Positions 7,406 to 13,222 of a stretch of DNA of 13,222 bases are shown piece after piece. The DNA comes from CAZVEV01 sp964625865 (GTDB lineage: Bacteria; Planctomycetota; Phycisphaerae; SM23-33). Both the position numbers and the translations under genes were made by a program. Below the pieces are notes generated by a model. The model ran no database searches. It was not told the DNA's origin and saw only the letters and a list, made by a program, of their open reading frames with translations. The first letter of the stretch is position 1. Each line of letters opens with the position of its first letter. The stretch is from positions 1 to 13,222 of the forward strand of contig CAZVEV010000161.1 of NCBI GenBank assembly GCA_964625865.1. The letters are read 5' to 3'.

Positions 7406-9379
7406 ATGAGCTATCGCGAACTTACGGACACGGAGATCGGTGCGCTGGAAGCGGCGGGCTGTCGGTGCGGCGACTGGACCGGCGTGCAGGTAGCCGACCC
7501 GTTCGACGCCGGACGATTTCAGCGCGTGCAGTTCAGCGGGACCGTGCGCATCGGCGCCCAGGAGGGCGTTGCGACGTTCGCCGGGGGGCTGACGCGCCCG
7601 TCGGGTGTGCAAGACAGCGCGGTCCACAACTGCACGATCGGCCGCGACGTGTGCATCAGCGGCGTGGGCAACCTGAGCAACTACGAGATTGCCGACGGCG
7701 TCGTCGTCGTCAACGTGGGCACGCTGGCGGTCGACGGCGAGACGGCGTTCGGCAACGGGGTGGAGATCGAGATCCTCAACGAAGGCGGCGGGCGCCCGCT
7801 GAAGATATTCGACCGCCTCTCGGCGCAGGTGGCGTACCTGATGGTGCTCTACCGTCACGACGCGGCGATGATTGAGCGCCTCGAGGGCCTGGTCGACGCC
7901 TATGTCGCGACGAAGCGCTCGACGACGGGCCGAATCGCCGCCGGCAGCCGGATCGTCAACTGCACGAGCATCGTCAACGTCAACGTGGGCCCGTGCGTGG
8001 AGATCACCGGGGCCCTGACGCTGCGCGAGGGCACGATCGTCGGCTGCGATGCGGACCCGACCGTTATCGGCGGGGGGGTCGTGGCGAATGACTTCATTGT
8101 CCTGTCCGGCTCGCGCGTCGCCGACGCCGCCATCCTGGCCCACTGCTTCGTCGGGCAGGGCGTGCGGATCGGCAAGCAGTTCTCGGCCGAGAATTCGGCG
8201 TTCTTCGCCAACTGCGAGGGCTTCCACGGCGAGGCGTGCAGCGTCTTCGCCGGGCCCTACACCGTGACGCACCACAAGTCCACGCTCATGATCGCGGGGC
8301 TGTTCGGCTTCTACAACGCCGGCTCGGCGACCAACCAGTCGAACCACATGTACAAGCTCGGCCCGCTGCACCAGGGCATCCTGATGCGGGGCGCCAAGAC
8401 CAGTTCATCGTCGTACGCGTTGTGGCCGTCGCGGCTGGGGCCGTTCAACGTGCTGGTGGGCAAGCACATGGCGAACTTCGACACGGCCACCTTGCCGTTT
8501 TCGTACGTCAACGCCGTCGAGGAGCGCACCACGGTCGTGCCGGCGATGAACCTGTTCACCGTCGGCACGCGGCGCGACAGCGCCAAGTGGCCCGCCCGGG
8601 ACCGTCGCGCCGACGCCGAGAAGCTCGACCTGATCAACTTCGACCTGTTCAGCCCGTACATTGTCAAGCTGACGGTCGACGGCATCGATGACCTGATGGC
8701 CCTGCACGCCGCCACGCCGAGGGAGAAGAACTCGGTCCTCTACAAGGGCGCGTGGATTGCCCGCGTCCTGCTCCGCAAGGGCGCCAGGCAGTACGACATG
8801 GTCCTGCGGATCTTCCTGGGCGAGTGCATCGTGGGCCTGCTGGAGTCGTGCGGTGATGTGGACGAGGCCAAGCGTCGCCTGGCGGAGCTGGCTTCGACGG
8901 ATCTTACCGCGTGGGCGGACCTTGCGGGTATGCTCGCGCCCGTACCGGTCATCGAGGGTCTCTGCAAGACGGTTGCCGACGGCGAGGTCGCGAGCATCGA
9001 CGATCTGCAGGCCCGCCTGGGCGATATCCACGCCGGCTACGACGAGAGCAAGCTCCGCTGGTGCGCGGCCCTGCTGGCCAGCCGCGAGGGCGTGGACGTC
9101 GGGGCGATCACGGACGAGCACCTGGCGAAGGTCGTGACCGACTGGCGTGACGCGGCGGTCAAGCTCAACAAGCTGATCCTCCTGGACGCAGCCAAGGAGT
9201 TTGATCCGGTCTCGAAGATCGGGTTCGGCATCGACGGCGGCGACGAGGTCGTCGATCGGGACTTCCTCGCGGTGCGCGGCACGTTCGAGGACAACGCGTT
9301 TACCAAAGGCCTCCAGGAAGAAGCCGAGCAGATCGAGACCCGCGCCGAAGCGATCCTCACGCAACTGGGACACGCATAG
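7406..9379 (+). CDS. DUF4954 family protein (left-handed beta-helix)
   Basis: This 657-residue cytoplasmic protein has no signal peptide or membrane segment. The N-terminal two thirds is rich in hexapeptide-like strands (TVRIGAQEG, CTIGRDVCISG, GSRIVNCTSI, LREGTIVGCD, FVGQGVRIGKQ), as in left-handed beta-helix acyl- and nucleotidyltransferases. The stretch with HHKSTLMIAGLFGFYNAG, NQSNHMYKLGP and HQGILMRGAKTSSSSY is the signature I recognise for DUF4954, and the length fits. The C-terminal third (from about 430) is helical and charged and may be the DUF6819 part. Its Shine-Dalgarno (AGGAC, 7394-7398) overlaps the nagB stop and the gap is 10 bases, so the two genes are surely co-translated. 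The family has no known function. The fold and nagB linkage suggest a sugar-phosphate or acyl-transfer role, which is inference only. Confidence 0.85.
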   Translation: MSYRELTDTEIGALEAAGCRCGDWTGVQVADPFDAGRFQRVQFSGTVRIGAQEGVATFAGGLTRPSGVQDSAVHNCTIGRDVCISGVGNLSNYEIADGVVVVNVGTLAVDGETAFGNGVEIEILNEGGGRPLKIFDRLSAQVAYLMVLYRHDAAMIERLEGLVDAYVATKRSTTGRIAAGSRIVNCTSIVNVNVGPCVEITGALTLREGTIVGCDADPTVIGGGVVANDFIVLSGSRVADAAILAHCFVGQGVRIGKQFSAENSAFFANCEGFHGEACSVFAGPYTVTHHKSTLMIAGLFGFYNAGSATNQSNHMYKLGPLHQGILMRGAKTSSSSYALWPSRLGPFNVLVGKHMANFDTATLPFSYVNAVEERTTVVPAMNLFTVGTRRDSAKWPARDRRADAEKLDLINFDLFSPYIVKLTVDGIDDLMALHAATPREKNSVLYKGAWIARVLLRKGARQYDMVLRIFLGECIVGLLESCGDVDEAKRRLAELASTDLTAWADLAGMLAPVPVIEGLCKTVADGEVASIDDLQARLGDIHAGYDESKLRWCAALLASREGVDVGAITDEHLAKVVTDWRDAAVKLNKLILLDAAKEFDPVSKIGFGIDGGDEVVDRDFLAVRGTFEDNAFTKGLQEEAEQIETRAEAILTQLGHA

Positions 9380-9417
9380 GCGAGGGTCGCCTCGCGTTGA
9401 CTGCACGCGGGAAGGGT

Positions 9418-9504
9418 GTGCGCGTCCGCAAGACGCCAAGAAGCAAGCTGCGTCGCGCGGGCGGATGGGGGATCGACAGGACGCTCCTGCGTCGTCTGCG
9501 CGCG
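9418..9504 (+). repeat. Partial copy of the inverted-arm element, in tandem with the next
   Basis: This 87-base stretch matches 9513-9599 with no gaps and five mismatches by my count (about 94%), at a period of 95 bases. It contains the left arm core (9430-9451, identical to the other copies) and the internal segment up to GCGTCGTCTGCGCGCG, but lacks the right half and right arm. It is therefore a truncated element or the product of a nested insertion or recombination. Confidence 0.85.
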
Positions 9505-9515
9505 AAGAGAACGTG

Positions 9516-9666
9516 CGCGTCCGCAAGACGCCAAGAAGCAAGCTGCGTCGCGCGGGCGGACGGGGGATCACCAGGGCGCTCTTGCGTCGTCTGCGCGCGG
9601 ACCCGGTGGTGACATCTCGAAGGGGACCTCGCGATGCAGCTTGCTTCTTGGCGTCTTGCGAATGCG
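9516..9666 (+). repeat. MITE-like inverted-arm element, copy E1
   Basis: Arms 9525-9552 and 9630-9657 are inverted repeats of 28 bases with one mismatch; the central 22 bases of each arm are exact. Nine outer bases on each side (9516-9524 and 9658-9666) are also complementary at 7 of 9 positions. The enclosed loop is 77 bases. The copy at 12134-12287 matches it along its full length in reverse orientation. It lies between convergent genes (DUF4954 and UPF0280). It has no coding potential beyond shadow frames and no transposase, so it is either non-autonomous or a structured RNA/terminator-like repeat. With the partial copy it accounts for most of the 312-base gap 9380-9691. Confidence 0.8.
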
Positions 9667-9691
9667 GGTTCCCCGTGACATCCCGCAATCG

Positions 9692-10420
9692 CTATCCGGA
9701 CAGCGGGTCGCGGGTGACTTTGAGGGTCAGTTCGGAGTCGCTGTTGCGAACGAGGGGAGGGAGGTCTCCGACCATGCCCACGCGGTCGTCCTTGACGATC
9801 AGGACGCCGTCGACGCCGTCGATGGCGGCGATTTCCGCCAGCGCGCGGTCGATGTCGTCGGGGGTTCGCACGAGGTTGGCGGCGCGGGTGGCGGCGGCGT
9901 CGGCGAGGGCGGCGTCGGGGGCGATCACGGTCGCCAGGTCGCACGAGCCGAGGCTCATCGAATGGCCCATCGTGCCCGACGATGAGCAGATCGCCAGCGG
10001 CGTGGCCTCCGGTTCGATTCGCATCGCGAGGCTCTCTTCCAGCGGGCCCGGCCCCGGGTACAGGCCGATCACGACCGGGCTGGTGCAGGCCAGGAACATG
10101 TCGCCGCCGTTCTCGACGATCGCTTCGTGGGCCCCGTCGTCGAGGGCGGCCTGGACGGCGAGTTGCGCCATCGTGCCGGCGACGGCAGCCATCGGACCGA
10201 CCCCGACGGCCTGAGCGGCGCGGGCCATGCGGACGGCGACGTCGGGGGCGTCATCGAGCGGCGCCACGGGCGTCAGCGACCGGGCGAACTCGGCGTGGCG
10301 GGCGATGTAGCGTTCGAGGACGTCCCGGAGGTTCACGATCTGCCGCGTCACGACGTCAATGCGGTCGCAGGCGACGCGGAAGTTGGCCCCCTTGTGTGCG
10401 AACCGCTGGTAGGCGCGCAT
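9692..10420 (-). CDS. UPF0280 (COG2122) protein, persulfide-forming component of homocysteine synthesis
   Basis: The 242-residue protein belongs to UPF0280/COG2122, a family distantly related to ApbE. Signature stretches are GVGPMAAVAGTMAQ, EAIVENGGD and CSSSGTMGHSMSLGSCDLATV. Comparative and genetic work in methanogens and sulfate reducers associates this family with DUF39 and NIL/ferredoxin in sulfide-dependent homocysteine formation, where it is thought to help form the persulfide. The start is chosen because ATG 10420-10418 overlaps the upstream stop as TGATG, which implies translational coupling, and MRAYQRFAHKGANFRV is a typical family N terminus. Cysteines in ACTSP, ICSSSG and GSCDLA are candidate sulfur carriers. 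The direct biochemical role is less certain than the family assignment. Confidence 0.88.
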   Translation of the reverse strand: MRAYQRFAHKGANFRVACDRIDVVTRQIVNLRDVLERYIARHAEFARSLTPVAPLDDAPDVAVRMARAAQAVGVGPMAAVAGTMAQLAVQAALDDGAHEAIVENGGDMFLACTSPVVIGLYPGPGPLEESLAMRIEPEATPLAICSSSGTMGHSMSLGSCDLATVIAPDAALADAAATRAANLVRTPDDIDRALAEIAAIDGVDGVLIVKDDRVGMVGDLPPLVRNSDSELTLKVTRDPLSG

Positions 10421-10845
10421 CAGAACGCCGACGCGCACGCGTCGTAGGGGCAGACGCGGATGCAGGCGAGGCACTCGATGCACTTCTCGTCGTCGAACGC
10501 GACCATCATTGTCGAACGGTCGGGGATGTGCATCGCGTCGGTGGGGCAGTGCGGAACGCAGCCGCCGCAGCCGGTGCAGGTATCCTCGTTCCACGTCACG
10601 CCCTTTCCGCTCATGTTGATCGTGATGTCGAACGTGTTGAGGAACGCCATCGCCCCGTCGATGTCCCTCTGCGTGCCGCTGACGTCGAGGACGAGATAGC
10701 CCTCTTCCTCGGGCGTGACCTTCGCGCGGAAGACGTTGACCAGGAGGTTGTGGTCCCGCACGAGATGATAGATGATCGGCTTTTCGCAGTCGCACTGGGG
10801 GAACCAGAGCAGGAGCTTCTTTGTTACGGTCTCGGTGGTCGTCAT
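10420..10845 (-). CDS. NIL-domain 4Fe-4S ferredoxin of homocysteine synthesis
   Basis: The 141-residue protein has an N-terminal NIL domain (about 8-80, beginning KKLLLWFPQ) and a C-terminal 2[4Fe-4S] ferredoxin. Both clusters have a full CxxCxxCxxxCP set: CTGCGGCVPHCP and CIECLACIRVCP. It is the expected electron donor for reducing the persulfide intermediate when aspartate semialdehyde is converted to homocysteine. Its ATG (10845-10843) overlaps the DUF39 stop as ATGA, and GGGAGAAG lies about seven bases upstream inside the DUF39 end. Its own stop overlaps the next start. Presence of this ferredoxin points to anaerobic growth. Confidence 0.92.
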   Translation of the reverse strand: MTTTETVTKKLLLWFPQCDCEKPIIYHLVRDHNLLVNVFRAKVTPEEEGYLVLDVSGTQRDIDGAMAFLNTFDITINMSGKGVTWNEDTCTGCGGCVPHCPTDAMHIPDRSTMMVAFDDEKCIECLACIRVCPYDACASAF

Positions 10846-12032
10846 TGTGACTTCTCCCTGATCCGCAGGGGTTTCATGGTCGAATCGACGGGCAGGCTCG
10901 CCATCGGCACCGACAGCGGGAAATCGCCGCGTGCGATCTCGTCGCGGAGCAGGGCGGCGATCTTGCGGGCCTTGTCGTACGACGAGAGCGACCCGACGGC
11001 GATGTCTTTGCCCTCGACGGTGATTTGCCCGGTCTTGAGTTGTTCGTAGGTGACGTGGCAGATCACGTTTCCGGTGGCGTTGGGGTAGTCGTCGCTGTAG
11101 TCGACGACCGGGGCGTCGATGTCGCGGTCGCGGATGCACGTACGCTTGAGGATTTCGGCGTTGAGGATCGGGATCGGTACGCCGACGCCGACGCCCAGCG
11201 AGGTCCCGTACCCGGTCAGGCTCACGCCGCGGACGAACTCAGGCAGCATCTTTTTCATATCGCCGGTCAGGGCGAGTGTTCCGGCGCCACCGGTGGGCAC
11301 GTCATGGTCGTTTCGCGCCTCGCTGCCGGCGTGTTGGGTGCCCTCGGCGTAGACGTGTCCCCGAGCGCCCGCCAGCCAGACGCTGGTGCCCACGCCGATG
11401 GTCTGGTACAGCGGATCGTTCAGCAGGGGCGACAATTGACCGGCCGAGCAGTACGTGGCGTTCTTGCGGTTCGGATCGAGGGTGCCCATGTAGGTGTGGA
11501 TTCGCTTGTCGGAATCGTTGATCGCGACGTTGTAGTTCTGGTAGCAGTTGCGGGGGTTGACCATCGTGGCCTGGTTCAGGTCGTCGATCGTAAAGTACGT
11601 GCGAATGTCCCGCCGCGGATACTCGTCCGTGCCGTAGCTCAGGGCAAACAACTGCAGTTGCTTGCCCGCCACGAGGTCTTCCATCACGTGGCCGCCGCCG
11701 TAGCGGAACTCGCCCGGGTAGTCCATGTTGGCCGGATCGTTGTGGCGCAGTTGCGTCGCGCCGAGGTACACGTCGACGGCGGCCAGGCCCGTATAGACCC
11801 CTACGTCCTCGATCCATGCCTCGGACATGCGGATCTTCGGCTTGGAGTGCCCGAAGTTCAGCACGCACCCGGACGAGCACATGGGCCCGAACGTGGCGGT
11901 GGTGACCACGTCGACCTCCTGCGCGGCGGCATCGAGGCCCTTGGCATCGACGTAGTCGATAATCTCCTCGGCGGTCAGAACGACCGCCTTGCCTGATTCT
12001 ATTTTCGCATTGATTTCCGCATACGTTTTCAT
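10842..12032 (-). CDS. DUF39 aspartate semialdehyde sulfurtransferase (homocysteine biosynthesis)
   Basis: The 396-residue protein is of the DUF39/COG1900 family, proposed to insert sulfur into L-aspartate semialdehyde to give homocysteine, bypassing acylhomoserine routes. Recognisable parts are MKTYAEINAKI, VVLTAEE, FGPMCSSGCVLNFGH (Cys52, Cys56), DVYLGATQ, NPRNCYQNYNVAIN (Cys163), NATYCSAGQLSPL (Cys195) and TGDMKKMLPEFVRG. Archaeal homologues need two conserved cysteines; Cys52 or Cys56 plus a later one are the candidates here. No CBS domains follow, unlike the methanogen protein. The frame is open to 12167 and would read into the repeat element, so I use the internal ATG at 12032, which gives the family N terminus. 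A strong promoter lies about 40 bases ahead of this start. It is the first gene of a three-gene operon that contains the whole known set. Confidence 0.9.
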   Translation of the reverse strand: MKTYAEINAKIESGKAVVLTAEEIIDYVDAKGLDAAAQEVDVVTTATFGPMCSSGCVLNFGHSKPKIRMSEAWIEDVGVYTGLAAVDVYLGATQLRHNDPANMDYPGEFRYGGGHVMEDLVAGKQLQLFALSYGTDEYPRRDIRTYFTIDDLNQATMVNPRNCYQNYNVAINDSDKRIHTYMGTLDPNRKNATYCSAGQLSPLLNDPLYQTIGVGTSVWLAGARGHVYAEGTQHAGSEARNDHDVPTGGAGTLALTGDMKKMLPEFVRGVSLTGYGTSLGVGVGVPIPILNAEILKRTCIRDRDIDAPVVDYSDDYPNATGNVICHVTYEQLKTGQITVEGKDIAVGSLSSYDKARKIAALLRDEIARGDFPLSVPMASLPVDSTMKPLRIREKSQ

Positions 12033-12047
12033 GGTCTGTCCATTCGC

Positions 12048-12093
12048 ACGTCGAGTTATCCAATTGTCGGGGGCGCATCTTATACGTCGAGTT
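12048..12093 (-). promoter_or_regulatory. Ten-base direct repeat around the homocysteine operon promoter
   Basis: On the minus strand AACTCGACGT occurs twice, at 12084-12093 (touching the -10 from within the spacer) and at 12048-12057 (just inside the transcript), 36 bases apart. Spaced direct repeats here could be operator half-sites for a repressor of the operon. No regulator gene is in the window. Confidence 0.35.
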
Positions 12094-12107
12094 GCGTCGG
12101 CGCACAA
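12079..12107 (-). promoter_or_regulatory. Promoter of the homocysteine operon
   Basis: Read on the minus strand, TTGTGC (12107-12102) and TATAAG (12084-12079) are separated by exactly 17 bases. The start of transcription would be near 12072, leaving about 40 nt of leader. That is too short for an S-adenosylmethionine riboswitch, so control by a protein is more likely. Confidence 0.55.
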
Positions 12108-12133
12108 GGGGTGTTCTCCCGTGCGCGCAGGAC

Positions 12134-12287
12134 ATACGTTCGTAAGACGCCAAGAAGCAAGCTGCATCGTCAGGTTCTCCGCAAGATCTCACTACACTGA
12201 TCGCGCGCAGACGGCGCAAAGAGCGCCCTTTGGTCTCCGCATCCGTCCGCGCGATGCAGCTTGCTTCTTGGCGTCTTCGGAAACGCG
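12134..12287 (-). repeat. MITE-like inverted-arm element, copy E2 (reverse orientation)
   Basis: Arms 12144-12169 and 12252-12277 are a perfect 26-base inverted repeat around an 82-base loop. The same 22-base core as in E1 is present in both arms. Read on the minus strand, the interior also follows E1 (for example GGGCGCTC then GTCTGCGCGCG), with roughly 80% overall identity by eye. It sits between the divergent DUF39 and YwqK-like genes, upstream of the promoters of both, so it does not interrupt either. Confidence 0.8.
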
Positions 12288-12368
12288 CACTGTCCTTTCG
12301 CGCGGTGCGATGCATATTCCACGCCTCCGGCGCACTTTTCCGCGCGACGGTGGTTATACCAACGCGGG

Positions 12369-12397
12369 ACGACGTGTCATGCAGGACGTCGTATGAT
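12369..12397 (+). promoter_or_regulatory. Operator-like inverted repeat overlapping a -10 box
   Basis: ACGACGT (12369-12375) and ACGTCGT (12386-12392) form a perfect inverted repeat with a 10-base centre. Its last base begins TATGAT (12392-12397), a good -10 about 30 bases before the GTG start of the YwqK-like gene. No good -35 lies 17 bases upstream; that position is taken by the dyad. This fits a site where an activator or repressor binds. Confidence 0.4.
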
Positions 12398-12427
12398 GGT
12401 CTGCTTGTGTGGAAAGGACCGAGCATT

Positions 12428-13222
12428 GTGACAACGGGTCGATACGTACTGATACTCATTTGCGCCGTCGCACTGGCGGCGCAGGGCGCGGCGCCGAAAG
12501 ACGGCAAGGTGACCGAGCGGTGGCCTGACGGGAAGATCAAGGGCGAGGGCCAATACGCCAACGGGCGCCGCACGGGGCGGTGGGTGTTCTGGCACAACAA
12601 CGGCAAGAAGTGGTCCGAAGGCGAATACCGCGGCGGGCTGGAAGACGGGCCATGGCGGTACTGGTACCAGAGCGGCCTGAAGTGGAAGGCCGGCTCGTTC
12701 AAGCTGGGGCGCGAGAGCGGCCAGTGGACGTATTGGCACGAGAACGGGCAGAAGAAGTCCGAGGGGCTGTGCGCGGGGGGCAAGTATGTGGGCAAGTGGA
12801 TGTACTGGCACGCCAACGGGCGAGTCTGGTCGCAGGGGACGTACGTCGACGGTTTGCGGGAGGGCAAGTGGCCCCAGTGGTACGACAACGGCAAGGTCCG
12901 GTGGGAGGGCCGCTACGTCAAGGGCAAGCGGTCGGGGCTGTGGCTTCAGGGCTACCGCAGCGGGCAGAGGCTGTCGGAAGGTCATTACGTTGAGGGCCAG
13001 GGGACGGGCAAGTGGACGTACTTCCACGAGAACGGCCAGCGCAGCGCCGAAGGCCAGTACACCGCCGGCCAAAAGGACGGGCCCTGGACCGAGTGGTACG
13101 ACAACGGGGCCAAGTCCGGCGCCGGGTCGTTCAAGGCGGGCAGGTATACGGGCAAGTGGACGTACTACCACATCAACGGCAAGCCGTCGTCGTCGGGCGA
13201 GTATATCGAGGGCGACAAGACG
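12428..13222 (+). CDS. Exported YwqK/MORN-repeat-like protein (partial, 3' end missing)
   Basis: The first 265 codons are present; the frame is still open at the window edge. Residues 1-22 look like a signal peptide (short charged start, hydrophobic YVLILICAVALAA, then AQGAAP). From Gly41 there are nine complete 24-residue repeats and part of a tenth (12548-13222), following G.Y..G...G.W..WH.NG....E. This is the MORN_2/YwqK (COG2849) pattern, often labelled toxin-antitoxin component without support; here it looks like a surface or periplasmic beta-repeat protein. The start is GTG at 12428, with AAAGGA about ten bases upstream. No lipobox is seen. Repeat six is weaker, having Gly in place of the second Trp (WLQGYRSG). 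Its function and binding partner are unknown. Confidence 0.82.
   Translation, partial: MTTGRYVLILICAVALAAQGAAPKDGKVTERWPDGKIKGEGQYANGRRTGRWVFWHNNGKKWSEGEYRGGLEDGPWRYWYQSGLKWKAGSFKLGRESGQWTYWHENGQKKSEGLCAGGKYVGKWMYWHANGRVWSQGTYVDGLREGKWPQWYDNGKVRWEGRYVKGKRSGLWLQGYRSGQRLSEGHYVEGQGTGKWTYFHENGQRSAEGQYTAGQKDGPWTEWYDNGAKSGAGSFKAGRYTGKWTYYHINGKPSSSGEYIEGDKT

Noticed and set aside
9418..9666. CRISPR array or integron attC site
   Set aside because: There are only two direct copies with no regular spacer series, one copy is inverted, no cas genes are present, and the arms lack the RYYYAAC/GTTRRRY boxes of attC.
9201..10214. A 337-codon plus-strand frame spanning the DUF4954 end, the repeat elements and UPF0280
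   Set aside because: It crosses two real genes and the repeats; its only patterned part is translated repeat DNA (QDAKKQAASRG).
11025..11996. A 323-codon plus-strand frame opposite DUF39
   Set aside because: It is Val/Asp/Arg-rich antisense shadow with no recognisable family, while DUF39 is well supported on the other strand.
12033..12167. A 45-codon N-terminal extension of DUF39
   Set aside because: It is translated promoter and repeat-element sequence (QLASWRL comes from the arm core), and the internal start gives the family N terminus.
12377..13171. A 264-codon minus-strand frame opposite the YwqK-like repeats
   Set aside because: Its Pro/Leu-rich periodicity is simply the reverse of the 72-base repeats; the plus frame has a signal peptide and a known repeat pattern.

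Overview
The window is GC-rich, tightly packed bacterial DNA with strong G/C bias at third codon positions. It most resembles an anaerobic planctomycete, probably of the Phycisphaerae type. Three things suggest this. A large secreted protease carries the planctomycete LEPR-XLL N-terminal motif and a type I dockerin pair. A three-gene set is the one used by anaerobes to make homocysteine from aspartate semialdehyde and sulfide. A protein of the little-studied DUF4954 family is also present. The taxonomic placement is inference; there is no rRNA here.

Layout. Bases 1-75 may be the tail of an upstream gene. A good sigma-70-like promoter (72-100) and a ~165-nt leader with a hairpin precede a 1216-residue subtilisin-like protease (274-3924) with three SdrD-B-like modules, a complete Asp/His/Ser peptidase domain, Ig-like segments, a dockerin pair and a long Ala/Gly-rich tail. 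A run of four plus-strand genes follows: a small acyl carrier protein (4132-4371), an ADP-forming acyl-CoA synthetase (4392-6533), glucosamine-6-phosphate deaminase nagB (6589-7395) and a DUF4954 left-handed beta-helix protein (7406-9379). The gaps are 20, 55 and 10 bases, so they look like one operon. The 55-base gap is mostly a heptanucleotide tandem repeat.

On the minus strand, read from 12032 down to 9692, lies a translationally coupled operon: DUF39 sulfurtransferase, NIL/ferredoxin, and UPF0280 (COG2122, ApbE-related). Stops and starts overlap as ATGA and TGATG. Together these form the sulfide-dependent homocysteine pathway (aspartate semialdehyde sulfurtransferase with its ferredoxin and persulfide-forming partners). 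The right edge holds the first 265 codons of an exported YwqK/MORN-like protein built from 24-residue repeats (12428 onward).

Both long intergenic regions (9380-9691, between convergent genes, and 12033-12427, between divergent genes) hold a copy of the same ~150-bp element with 26-28 bp inverted arms, in opposite orientations. A partial copy sits in tandem next to the first. The elements match through their centres as well as at their arms, so they look like a MITE-like or structured intergenic repeat family. This element family and the unexplained ACP/acyl-CoA synthetase/NagB/DUF4954 operon are the two most novel-looking items in the window.
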